NCBI GenBank assembly: GCA_934663595.1
Contig: CAKUKM010000006.1
Location: 62,001 to 126,000 of the forward strand
DNA length: 64,000 nt
Reading direction: 5' to 3'
Source of the DNA: an uncultured Clostridia bacterium
Lineage (GTDB): Bacteria; Bacillota; Clostridia; Christensenellales; Aristaeellaceae
The translations under genes and the position numbers were made by a program. Positions within the stretch are counted from its first letter, which is position 1, and each line of letters begins with the position of its first letter. The notes under the pieces are model-generated. The model searched no databases. It was not told where the DNA came from and saw nothing but the letters and a program-made list of their open reading frames with translations. Below are positions 8,559 to 16,577 of this stretch, in pieces.

Positions 8559-9433
8559 TACAGCTCCACCTCTTTGTCGGCCCTCTCTTCGAGAAGCTCA
8601 GGATTTTGCAGAAGATGCTTCAAAATGCGGATGCTCTTGGAATAGTAATACCCATCCGCGATGCGTTCATCCAGCGTGATGCTCATGTCCATCACCATGC
8701 GCGCCTCAATCGCGCCCGTTTCCGTCACCACCGGCGCCAGATGCTTTTGCCCCAGCACCACGAAGATCGAGCACGTGCCCCAGTTGCTCAGGTGATGATA
8801 ATTTGCGTTCAGCCTGATCGAACCGAGATTCGAAATCAGCACCGTCGCGTGGTTCGGGTCGGTCCTGATCAGCGAATCCGGCACGTGGCCGTAGTAATCC
8901 AGCAGATTCAGAATGTGCATCGCGATGCGCATCAGCCACCGCGGCAGGTGCGTGAACATCTCCATGCCCTTCGTGGAGTTGTCCATCTGATCCGCGCGGC
9001 GGCAGGTGTGAACTTCCTCCATCACCTTCGCGTGCATCGTATCGATCGTGGTCTCCGGGCCGAATTTCAGAAACGCGAGCGCCTCTTCGCCGTTGTCGGC
9101 AAACTGCTTTTTCACGACAAACGCGAGGCTGATGCAATTGCGATCGTACATGCGATGACCCTTGATGAAGCGATTCATCTTGGGGCGAAGCGTGATCGTG
9201 CGCACCAGAGCGGCGTTCACCGCGTGCATCAGCGTATATTTATCGCTCGTTCTGCCCTCGTTTTTCTTGTTCAGATAGGCTTCCAGCGCCGTGATATCGA
9301 TCTGCTCGGTCACGACCGCCTCGTTATCGGCGCGATTCGGATAAAGATACGGCATGAAAAAATGCAGCGGATCCTTGTCGCGAACCAGCCAGCCGTCCTT
9401 GCGGTCCCCCCAGCGCCGCCTGGAATTCGCCAT
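8558..9433 (-). CDS. E2-like (CAT-fold) acyltransferase without a lipoyl domain
   Basis: A 291-residue protein resembling the catalytic domain of 2-oxoacid dehydrogenase E2 subunits and chloramphenicol acetyltransferase. It lacks the lipoyl and peripheral-binding domains. The C-terminal block SITLDERIADGYYY (about residues 248-261) corresponds to the E2 signature DHRxxDG, but the catalytic His position holds Glu while the DG is kept. The fold is thus recognisable but the usual acyl-transfer chemistry is doubtful. A GGGGG site precedes the ATG, and the stop overlaps the start of the acyl-CoA ligase. The pair may build or sense an acyl product; that is inference. Confidence 0.75.
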   Translation of the reverse strand: MANSRRRWGDRKDGWLVRDKDPLHFFMPYLYPNRADNEAVVTEQIDITALEAYLNKKNEGRTSDKYTLMHAVNAALVRTITLRPKMNRFIKGHRMYDRNCISLAFVVKKQFADNGEEALAFLKFGPETTIDTMHAKVMEEVHTCRRADQMDNSTKGMEMFTHLPRWLMRIAMHILNLLDYYGHVPDSLIRTDPNHATVLISNLGSIRLNANYHHLSNWGTCSIFVVLGQKHLAPVVTETGAIEARMVMDMSITLDERIADGYYYSKSIRILKHLLQNPELLEERADKEVEL

Positions 9434-9574
9434 ATTGTTCTACCCCCAAACAATCTCTTATGAAAATACAGAATCAGTTTATCATATTTCCGCCGCATTT
9501 TCTACACCTTTTGTTCGAACGCTGGTTGCATAATCGGGAAATGCGCAATTTTTAACTTGTTTTGGGCGGGAATA

Positions 9575-9583
9575 TGCTATAAT
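9575..9583 (+). promoter_or_regulatory. Extended -10 promoter of the yfcE-like gene
   Basis: TGCTATAAT is a perfect extended -10 box. The -35 is weak (TTGTTT at 9557-9562 with a short spacer, or ACTTGT at 9555-9560). The gene's ATG is about 40 bases downstream. Confidence 0.6.
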
Positions 9584-9622
9584 CAATGCGCTGAAACCTG
9601 AATTCCGAGGGAGGATACCGAT

Positions 9623-10171
9623 ATGAAACTGCTGATTGCATCCGATATTCACGGCTCCGCGCGCTGGTGCGAGGCGCTTCTGGCGGCATGGGACGCGGAA
9701 AAACCCGATCGCGCGCTGCTGCTGGGCGACCTGCTGTACCACGGCCCGCGCAACGACCTGCCCGACGATTACGCGCCGAAAAGGGTAATTGAAATGCTGA
9801 ACGCGCGCAGGAGCGAGATTCTCTGCGTGCGCGGCAATTGCGAGGCGGAGGTGGACCAGATGGTGCTCGCGTTCCCGGTGATGGCCGATTACGCGGCGCT
9901 GCTGCTGGACGGCCACACCGTATACGCCACGCACGGCCACCTGTTCGGCGAGGACAATCCCCCCGCGCTGCAGCCGGGCGATTTTCTGCTCTGCGGGCAC
10001 ACGCACGTGCCGTGCTGCCATCGCCGCGAGGGCTTCACCTATCTGAATCCGGGCTCGACCTCGATTCCGAAGGCAAATTCGCCGCATTCCTATGCGATTC
10101 TGGAAAACGGAACGATGGAATGGAAAAATCTGGAAACGGGCGAGACCTATTTAAAAGAGGTTCTCTGGTAA
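9623..10171 (+). CDS. yfcE: YfcE-type metallophosphoesterase
   Basis: A 182-residue single-domain calcineurin-like phosphodiesterase. All metal-binding blocks of the family are visible: DIH (Asp8, His10), LLGDLLYHGPRN, RGNCE, THGH and CGHTHVP. E. coli YfcE hydrolyses phosphodiesters in vitro and its physiological role is unsettled. The length matches the family. GAGGGAGGA lies just before the ATG. It is monocistronic, with its own promoter and a bidirectional terminator at 10181-10208. Confidence 0.92.
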   Translation: MKLLIASDIHGSARWCEALLAAWDAEKPDRALLLGDLLYHGPRNDLPDDYAPKRVIEMLNARRSEILCVRGNCEAEVDQMVLAFPVMADYAALLLDGHTVYATHGHLFGEDNPPALQPGDFLLCGHTHVPCCHRREGFTYLNPGSTSIPKANSPHSYAILENGTMEWKNLETGETYLKEVLW

Positions 10172-10227
10172 AAAAAACATCGCCGCCGCTTGAATAAAAG
10201 CGACGGCGCATTGATTTACTTTTTTTC
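10170..10227. terminator. Bidirectional terminator between yfcE and azlD
   Basis: The stem at 10181-10208 (CGCCGCCGCTT with one mismatch, loop GAATAA) has a run of A on the left and a T-rich tract on the right. It can therefore stop both the plus-strand yfcE transcript and the minus-strand azlCD transcript. Confidence 0.8.
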
Positions 10228-10251
10228 CCCTTGTGCAAGCAACGCCGCTTC

Positions 10252-10572
10252 TCAGATCAGCCGCATTGCGAGCATGACCGCCGCCGTGCCCAGGAAGATG
10301 CTCAGGAGCGTATTTTTCTTCCATTTATAGCTCGCCGCGACCACCAGCACGCCGATTCCCTGCGGAATGCCGGTATTTACCGGATTTGCAAACGCGTCCT
10401 TCAGGCAGTACACCACCAGCACCGCCATGATCGCCATCGGCAGCCGCTGGCCCAGTCGCTTCAGCCAGTCCGGCATCGGGCGGTTTTTCGTGAAAATCAG
10501 AAACGGCAGCGCGCGCAGGCCGAGCGTGCACGCCACGGAAACCAGCATCGCAAGCAGCGTATGCTCCGTCAT
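10252..10572 (-). CDS. azlD: AzlD family branched-chain amino acid export subunit
   Basis: A 106-residue, very hydrophobic protein with about four membrane helices. Its ATG overlaps the azlC stop by four bases (ATGA), so the pair is translationally coupled. AzlD is the small subunit that works with AzlC in export of branched-chain amino acids and their analogues. A longer upstream reading was rejected because it would run far into azlC. A second azlCD pair lies at 42861-43883. Confidence 0.9.
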   Translation of the reverse strand: MTEHTLLAMLVSVACTLGLRALPFLIFTKNRPMPDWLKRLGQRLPMAIMAVLVVYCLKDAFANPVNTGIPQGIGVLVVAASYKWKKNTLLSIFLGTAAVMLAMRLI

Positions 10573-11252
10573 TGCGCCTTCGCCCCCTTCCGATTCGGAA
10601 TCAGCAATAGCGCCGACGTGGCCAGCAGCGCCGGCAGCATGAACGAGCTTCCGCCGAAGATCGCCAGCGCAATCAGCGCAATTCCGCCGCCCAGCAGCGC
10701 CGGCTTTTTGTCCGCCGCCTGCTCCCACTGGCCCATCAGGATGATCACAAACAGCGCCGTCATGCAAAAATCAATGCCCGACATGTCCCACGGAATCAGA
10801 TTGCCCGCCACGCAGCCGCACACCGTGGCCACCGCCCAGTACAGCCAGCTCAGCAGCGCGACATAAAACATAACCTCGCGCCGGTTCGGCTGATCCTCCG
10901 GAATCGAAAGATTCACAGCGTACGTCTCGTCCGTCATCGTGTGGATCATCAGCGGCTTCTTCCAGCCCATTTTCGAAAAATCCTCCAGAAAGGTGATCGA
11001 ATAAAACAGCTGCCGGCCGTTCATCAGAAGCGCCGTAATCGCAATCAGCCCCAGGCTCGTTCCGCCCGCCAGAAACGAGATCAGCACGAACTGAAACGCC
11101 CCCGTATACACCGCGACGCTCGCCAGCAGCGCGACATACCACTTCTGCCCCGCCTCCGCCATCATCATGCCATAGGCCATTCCCACAAACGCATAGCTGC
11201 ACAGGATCGGTATCGAGCGCCGAAAGGCCTCCCGAAACGCCGATTGCTTCAT
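10569..11252 (-). CDS. azlC: AzlC family branched-chain amino acid exporter
   Basis: A 227-residue membrane protein with about six helices and the typical AzlC opening (IPILCSYAFVGMAYG, VYTGAFQFVL, MNGRQLFYSI). With AzlD it exports branched-chain amino acids or analogues such as azaleucine. It starts at ATG 11252 under a good minus-strand promoter (11303-11331), and azlD follows with an ATGA overlap. No Lrp-like regulator is adjacent. Confidence 0.92.
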   Translation of the reverse strand: MKQSAFREAFRRSIPILCSYAFVGMAYGMMMAEAGQKWYVALLASVAVYTGAFQFVLISFLAGGTSLGLIAITALLMNGRQLFYSITFLEDFSKMGWKKPLMIHTMTDETYAVNLSIPEDQPNRREVMFYVALLSWLYWAVATVCGCVAGNLIPWDMSGIDFCMTALFVIILMGQWEQAADKKPALLGGGIALIALAIFGGSSFMLPALLATSALLLIPNRKGAKAQ

Positions 11253-11302
11253 CTTTATCTCCTCTTTTCCGCAAGTTAGCCCAGCAAATTCATGGGTAAT
11301 TC

Positions 11303-11331
11303 ATACTAGCACAGAAATCCGCGCCTGTCAA
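11303..11331 (-). promoter_or_regulatory. Promoter of azlCD
   Basis: On the minus strand: -35 TTGACA (complement at 11326-11331), a 17-base spacer and -10 TAGTAT (complement at 11303-11308). Confidence 0.75.
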
Positions 11332-11343
11332 ATGAAAGAATGG

Positions 11344-11372
11344 TTGCGAATGCGGCGCGGGCATGTTATAAT
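11344..11372 (+). promoter_or_regulatory. Promoter of the DUF1003 gene
   Basis: -35 TTGCGA (11344-11349), a 17-base spacer and extended -10 TGTTATAAT ending at 11372. It is arranged back to back with the azlCD promoter. An almost identical TTGCGA-17-TATAAT serves the next gene. Confidence 0.8.
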
Positions 11373-11402
11373 TTACGGCAAAGTCCGTCAGGAGGAAGCG
11401 TC

Positions 11403-11903
11403 ATGAAAAAGGAAAACGATCGCGCGCGGATCATCCGCGAGCTGATTCACACCACGGATCGCGAATTCACCGATGAGGAACTGATTCATCAGCTGACCGC
11501 CACCAAAATCACGCGCCGCGCGGAGCCGGACAAGCCGACGCTCGGCCAGCGCGCCTCGGACGCCGTCGCCCGCTTTGCCGGCAGCTGGGCGTTTATATTC
11601 AGCTTTATCGGCGTAATGGTGGGCTGGATGGTGGTCAACGTCGCGCTGAGCGCGCGGGCGTTCGACGCCTATCCGTTCATCCTGCTGAATCTGGTGCTAT
11701 CGTGCATCGCCGCGGTGCAGGCGCCGCTGATTATGATGAGCCAGAACCGCCAGGAGGCGAAGGATCGCGAGCGCGCGGAAAACGATTATCGCGTGAACCT
11801 GAAAAACGAGCTGATTATCGACGATCTGCACCAGAAGCTGGATCGCGTATTGGAAAATCAGGAGGAACTCAAGCGCCGGCTGGATCGGCTGGAGAAGAAA
11901 TAG
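11403..11903 (+). CDS. DUF1003 membrane protein
   Basis: A 166-residue protein. ATG at 11403 follows CAGGAGGAAG. The centre holds two membrane helices (about 57-80 and 85-108) with family signatures WAFIFSFIGVMVGWM and QAPLIMMSQNRQ. The C-terminal third is a charged coiled coil (about 120-166, heptads such as LHQKLDRVLENQEELKRR). The family is widespread and of unknown function, and is sometimes placed with cation transport by context only. A promoter for the next gene sits immediately after the stop. Confidence 0.88.
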   Translation: MKKENDRARIIRELIHTTDREFTDEELIHQLTATKITRRAEPDKPTLGQRASDAVARFAGSWAFIFSFIGVMVGWMVVNVALSARAFDAYPFILLNLVLSCIAAVQAPLIMMSQNRQEAKDRERAENDYRVNLKNELIIDDLHQKLDRVLENQEELKRRLDRLEKK

Positions 11904-11907
11904 CGCG

Positions 11908-11936
11908 TTGCGAACGCGGCGGCAATGTGCTATAAT
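11908..11936 (+). promoter_or_regulatory. Promoter of the M32 carboxypeptidase gene
   Basis: -35 TTGCGA (11908-11913), a 17-base spacer, -10 TATAAT (11931-11936). It resembles the upstream DUF1003 promoter, including the GCGAACGCGG context after the -35. Confidence 0.8.
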
Positions 11937-11990
11937 TCTCCTGAAGGCGCGCCTTATTGGAACAAACGCGCTTCAGACAGGAGGAGTTAT

Positions 11991-13487
11991 ATGGAACTGA
12001 ACGAAATGGTTTCGCGCCTGACCGCACTGCAGAAGCGCATCGTCGCATACCATCACGCCATGGGCCTGATTTCCTACGACGGCCAGACCACCGCGCCGCG
12101 CGGCTCCGGCGAAAACCGCGCCGAAACGCTCGGCATGCTGAGCGAGGAGATCTACAAGCTCACCACCGGAGAAGAAACGGTCGCGCTGCTGGACGCGCTG
12201 GCGGAGCGCACGGGCGAACTGGACGAGACGACGAACCGCATCGTGGAGGTCATGCGCCGCGACATTCTGGAAATGCGCAAAATCCCGGCGGAGGAATACA
12301 TTGAATTCCAGAAGCTGTACAGTATTTCGCAGGACGTATGGCACGAGGCGAAGGAAAAGAGCGATTTTTCCATGTTCGAGCCGTATCTTAAGCGCGTGGT
12401 GGAATCGATGCAGAAGATCGCGCGCTACGTCGCCCCCGAAAAGAACGCCTATGATTACTGGCTGGACAATTTCGAGCGCGGACTGACTCGCGAAAAGTGC
12501 GATCAGTTCTTCGGCGCGCTGAAATCGGGGCTCGTTCCGCTGATTGAGAAGGTGAAAAACGCGCCGCAGCCGGACGACAGCTTCCTGCACGGCGATTTCC
12601 CGATCGAGAAGCAGCGAATCCTGTCCGACAGGCTGATGGAGATCATGCACATCGACCGCAATCACTGCGGCATCGGCGAAACCGAGCATCCGTTTACCAC
12701 GAATTTCACGAAATACGACGTGCGCATCACGACGAACTACGATCCCCACGATTTCTCCAGCTCCATGTACAGCGTGATCCACGAGGGCGGACACGCGCTG
12801 TACGAGCTGCACATCGCGGATCGGCTCGCCTACACGATGATCGGCTCCGGCGTATCGATGGGCATTCACGAAAGCCAGTCGCGATTCTATGAAAACCTGC
12901 TCGGCCGCTCGTTCGGCTTCGTCAAAAACGTATCCCCCGTCCTGCGCGAGCTGTTCCCGCATCTGGAAAGCGTGACCGACGAGCAGCTGTATCGGGCGCT
13001 AAACAAGTCCACGCCGTCGCTGATTCGCACGCTCGCGGACGAGCTGACCTATTGCCTGCACATCATGGTGCGCTACGAGCTGGAAAAGCGCCTGTTCGAC
13101 GGCTCTCTCGCCGTGCACGATCTGCCGCGCGAATGGAACCGGCTGTATAAGGAAACGCTCGGCCTCGACGTTCCGAACGATCGCGAGGGCGTGCTGCAGG
13201 ACAGCCACTGGTCGTTCGGCGCAATCGGCTATTTCCCGAGCTACGCGCTGGGCAGCGCCTATGGCGCGCAGCTGCTGAGGAAGATGCGCGAGACGGTGGA
13301 CGTGGACGCGTGCCTGGATGCGGGCGACCTGAAGCCGATCAACGCCTGGCTCGAAGAGCACATCTGGCAGTACGGCGCGCTGTACCAGCCGGAAGCGCTG
13401 CTGCAAAAAGCGCTCGGCGAGCCCTTCGACCCGAATTGCTACGTCCAGTACCTCACGGAGAAATATTCAAAGCTGTATAATCTCTAA
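11991..13487 (+). CDS. M32 family metallocarboxypeptidase
   Basis: A 498-residue cytoplasmic zinc carboxypeptidase of the Taq/Pfu carboxypeptidase family, the usual length for the group. It carries the zinc site HEGGHALYE (about residues 264-272, HExxH with Glu as base) and the downstream Glu in HESQSRFYEN. ATG 11991 was chosen because ACAGGAGGAG lies just upstream and the promoter -10 overlaps the longer frame. It would trim C-terminal residues from peptides, consistent with peptide recycling. A strong bidirectional-looking terminator follows. Confidence 0.93.
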   Translation: MELNEMVSRLTALQKRIVAYHHAMGLISYDGQTTAPRGSGENRAETLGMLSEEIYKLTTGEETVALLDALAERTGELDETTNRIVEVMRRDILEMRKIPAEEYIEFQKLYSISQDVWHEAKEKSDFSMFEPYLKRVVESMQKIARYVAPEKNAYDYWLDNFERGLTREKCDQFFGALKSGLVPLIEKVKNAPQPDDSFLHGDFPIEKQRILSDRLMEIMHIDRNHCGIGETEHPFTTNFTKYDVRITTNYDPHDFSSSMYSVIHEGGHALYELHIADRLAYTMIGSGVSMGIHESQSRFYENLLGRSFGFVKNVSPVLRELFPHLESVTDEQLYRALNKSTPSLIRTLADELTYCLHIMVRYELEKRLFDGSLAVHDLPREWNRLYKETLGLDVPNDREGVLQDSHWSFGAIGYFPSYALGSAYGAQLLRKMRETVDVDACLDAGDLKPINAWLEEHIWQYGALYQPEALLQKALGEPFDPNCYVQYLTEKYSKLYNL

Positions 13488-13490
13488 TTC

Positions 13491-13526
13491 AAAGGGCGGC
13501 GAGGGTTTTCCCTCGCCGCCTTTTTT
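13491..13526. terminator. Terminator between convergent M32 and FAD oxidoreductase genes
   Basis: An 11-bp perfect stem GGCGGCGAGGG (13495-13505), loop TTTT, then six T. The T-run overlaps the stop codon of the converging minus-strand gene. Confidence 0.88.
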
Positions 13527-14865
13527 ACAGCGCGGAGCCGCCTGCGGCCAGCGCCTGTCGAACCGCGCGCCCGTCCAGCTCCTGAACGGAAACGCCGCCT
13601 TCCAGGCACTTCACCGCCGCAACGCCCGCCGCTTCGCCGGTCTGATTCAGATTCACCATCACGCGCAGCGCGCCGAACGCGCCGTCGTCGGCATTGATCA
13701 TCCGCCCCGCCGGAATCACATTCCGCCATTTTTCGAGCTTCAAAACCTCGAACGGCATCTGGTAAAACCGCGCATAATCGCCGCTCAGGCCCATTTCCGC
13801 GCGCCAGTTTCCAATCTCCGCGCGGCCGCCCTTGCCATGCTCGGTGCGCATGCCGCCGTCCAGCTCCTTGAAGGTAATTCCATTATCGCCGTTGTGGTGA
13901 ATGTCCACGCGATACGTGCCCTGCAGAATCGCATCGTCGAACCGCCTGCCCAGAAGCAGATCGTCCGCCGTGATCTGATACCGGCTCCGATAATGCGCCG
14001 TTTCGCGAATGCCGATCGCCGAGCACAGATTCACAATCGCATAATCGGGCGAAACATAGCTTTTCAGCAGCTGCTCCAGCGCAAACGCCCTGCGCCGGCC
14101 CTCAAATTCCGCCTCGGTCAGATCCGCCGCGCGGCTCAAGTCCAGGCCGAACACATGGTTGTCCGCTCGGAATGTAATTCCGTCCATCCCCGGCACATCC
14201 GAAAACCAGCCCCAGTCGTCGTCCAGTCCGAACTCGGCGCCGTGCTCGTGAATCGCCCATGCAATCACGCTCGGGCTGGTCTTTCCCTTCAGCAAAAAGC
14301 CCGTCGTCGGCGGCTGCAGCGTGGAATGCGCATATCGCTCCACGCCGAGCGCCTTCAGAAGATCGCCATCTCCGGTCGCATCGATCCACATTTTGGCGCG
14401 AATGGCGGATCGGCCGTCCTTATTCTGAATAAACGCGCAATCCACGCGATCGCCGTCGGTCAGCGCGCCCGCAAACTGCGTGTGGAAAAAGGTCGTGATT
14501 TTGTGCTCCCGAACCAGCTGATCCAGCGCGCGAATCATCGCAATGGGATTAAAGCGGTTCGCGCAATTGCGATCCTGCGTGACCGCGCACTGGTTTTCGC
14601 GAATCAGCGCGTCCAGCACCTCCCGGGTAAGCCCCGCGATAACCGGATAGCGATAATCGAAATCGAGCAGGCCGTGCCAGATATTCACCAGCCCCGCCGT
14701 GGCGGTACCGCCAAAGTAGTTCTGCCGCTCCACAATGCATACGCGCGCGCCCAGTCGCGCCGCGCGCACGGCGGCAAACACGCCCGTCGCGCTGCCGCCC
14801 AGCACACAAAGATCGCCCTCCCATGCGATGGGAATCTGTCTTCCGGGTTCAAACACCGTGTTCAT
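13525..14865 (-). CDS. FAD-dependent oxidoreductase (FAD_oxidored type)
   Basis: A 446-residue flavoprotein with an N-terminal dinucleotide-binding loop LCVLGGSATGVFAAVRAA (one Gly replaced by Ser). It also has ERQNYFGGTATAG and the internal motif WIDATGDGDLLKALG, typical of FAD-dependent oxidoreductases found beside carbohydrate ABC transporters. ATG 14865 overlaps the kinase stop as ATGA and is preceded by GGAGGA. It is the last gene of an operon holding two permeases, a binding protein, YesN and YesM. It probably oxidises the imported sugar or a derivative; the substrate is unknown. A second, diverged member is at 31822-33144. Confidence 0.85.
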   Translation of the reverse strand: MNTVFEPGRQIPIAWEGDLCVLGGSATGVFAAVRAARLGARVCIVERQNYFGGTATAGLVNIWHGLLDFDYRYPVIAGLTREVLDALIRENQCAVTQDRNCANRFNPIAMIRALDQLVREHKITTFFHTQFAGALTDGDRVDCAFIQNKDGRSAIRAKMWIDATGDGDLLKALGVERYAHSTLQPPTTGFLLKGKTSPSVIAWAIHEHGAEFGLDDDWGWFSDVPGMDGITFRADNHVFGLDLSRAADLTEAEFEGRRRAFALEQLLKSYVSPDYAIVNLCSAIGIRETAHYRSRYQITADDLLLGRRFDDAILQGTYRVDIHHNGDNGITFKELDGGMRTEHGKGGRAEIGNWRAEMGLSGDYARFYQMPFEVLKLEKWRNVIPAGRMINADDGAFGALRVMVNLNQTGEAAGVAAVKCLEGGVSVQELDGRAVRQALAAGGSAL

Positions 14866-16577
14866 CTCGTTTTTTCCTCCCATTCCTCGTTCGTTTTCAT
14901 TTTCGGAAGGCGCACCGCAATGCGCGTGCCCACGCCGGGTTCGCTGTCGATATCCAGCCCGTACGCCGCGCCGAAATACATCTTCAGCCGCGCCGCCGCG
15001 CTCGCGAGCCCCGTCGAACGCAATCCCTCCGCACTAATCGGATTCAGAACCGCCTCAATGCGCTCGCGGCTCATGCCCTGGCCGTTGTCCATTATGGTCA
15101 GCACCAGCGCGCCACCCTGTTCCTCCGCGCAGACCGCAATCAGCCCCTGCCGCCCGGACGGTATGCAGCCATGGAACACGCTGTTTTCAATCATCGGCTG
15201 CAGAATCAACTTGGGAACCAGGCAATCCAGCAGCGCCTCGGGCGCCTGAACGGACAAATCAATCTGATTTCCGTAGCGCAGGGTGATGATATGCATGAAT
15301 TCCTCCGTGCAGCGCAGCTCCTCCCGGAGCGGAATGGCGGGGCCGACCTTGTCCGTGCTCACCAGAAGGATGTGCACCAGCGCGCTCACCGCGTGCGGAA
15401 TCTTGTCCTCCTCATGGCTGATCGCCAGCGCCGAAAGCATATTCAGCGTGTTATACAGGAAATGCGGCCGCAGCTGATTTTGCAGCGCACGCAGCTCGGA
15501 TTCGTATTGCTGGCGCTGGACGGCCTCCTGCCTGGCCACCATGCTGTTGATGCGCCGGAGCATTCGATCGATATTATCGGACAGCTCGCCGATCTCGTCC
15601 CGGCGATGCACCGGTTCAAACCCGCTTAAATTCGAGCCCTCCAGGCAAATCTGATCCATCTGCTTGGCGAGCGTGCGAATCGGCCGAACGAAATGCGCGG
15701 CAAGCACCGACAAAAACGCAATCACGCCCAGCATCAGCACCGCGCTGATGATCATGGTCATCTGAATCAGCTGCCAGAGCGACTCATACGTTTCCGTCTC
15801 GTCCAGCGCAATGATCAGCACCCAATCGCTGGTTTTGAAGTTCTTTTCCGAATAGAGCCGCAGCCGCGCGCCGTTTGCCTCGGTGTATTCCGCCCACTGC
15901 CGCTGTCCGCCGTCGGCGGCGTCCCATGCTCCCTCTCCCAGGAGGCTGCCGCAGATGCGCTTGCCCGACGACGTATACAGCGCATACGGTATCGTCTCCG
16001 CGCCGAATGCGCGCGAAAGCGTTTCGGCAATCGCGTCCAGATCCATCTCCGCCATCACCGCGCCTTCCCCGGCCCGGCGATAAATCGCGATGGTATTCTG
16101 GGTGATCATGTTCGACCGATACACGTCTGTCATCCGAATTCCGCCGCCCGGCGGCGCGTTCTGCACGATTTGAAGGGGCAAATCATAATTCATCGTGCGC
16201 ACCAGCACCTCCAGATCCACCTGCTGCGACGAATACATCCGCCCCTCCGAAACATAATACGCGCGGCGGAAGCAGGGCGGATTGCTCTCGAGGCTCTTTT
16301 TCAAATCCTCGACGATCTGCTCCTTTTCGCCGCCGAGCAGACTGGAGCGATTCGAAAGCTGCACCAGATAGCCACGCGCCTCGCGAATCAGCACATCCAC
16401 ATTTTCGCGCGCGTGCCGGCCCTTTTCCTCATAGGCGCCGCCCTGCTGCTGAAACAGTATCTCCACAAACATGCGGCTTTCGATATAGGCGAGACCCACC
16501 GTGAGCAATATTCCGGCAATCAGAACCGATACGATCTGCCTCGTCAGCAGACTGCAGCCGCGCCGCAAACGCATCAT
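14862..16577 (-). CDS. YesM-type sensor histidine kinase
   Basis: A 571-residue membrane kinase. One helix lies near residues 12-31 and a second near 275-295, enclosing an extracytoplasmic sensor of about 240 residues. A HAMP linker (about 295-345) leads to a His_kinase domain with LRPHFLYNTLN (His372 is the likely phosphoacceptor) and an HATPase domain with MDNGQGMS and GVGTRIAVRLP. It starts with an ATGA overlap with its response regulator. Such pairs usually sense a carbohydrate and control the linked transporter. Confidence 0.93.
   Translation of the reverse strand: MMRLRRGCSLLTRQIVSVLIAGILLTVGLAYIESRMFVEILFQQQGGAYEEKGRHARENVDVLIREARGYLVQLSNRSSLLGGEKEQIVEDLKKSLESNPPCFRRAYYVSEGRMYSSQQVDLEVLVRTMNYDLPLQIVQNAPPGGGIRMTDVYRSNMITQNTIAIYRRAGEGAVMAEMDLDAIAETLSRAFGAETIPYALYTSSGKRICGSLLGEGAWDAADGGQRQWAEYTEANGARLRLYSEKNFKTSDWVLIIALDETETYESLWQLIQMTMIISAVLMLGVIAFLSVLAAHFVRPIRTLAKQMDQICLEGSNLSGFEPVHRRDEIGELSDNIDRMLRRINSMVARQEAVQRQQYESELRALQNQLRPHFLYNTLNMLSALAISHEEDKIPHAVSALVHILLVSTDKVGPAIPLREELRCTEEFMHIITLRYGNQIDLSVQAPEALLDCLVPKLILQPMIENSVFHGCIPSGRQGLIAVCAEEQGGALVLTIMDNGQGMSRERIEAVLNPISAEGLRSTGLASAAARLKMYFGAAYGLDIDSEPGVGTRIAVRLPKMKTNEEWEEKTR

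Noticed and set aside
6504..8645. 713-residue plus-strand frame
   Set aside because: It begins inside the repeat island and runs antisense to the acyl-CoA ligase, which has all its core motifs.
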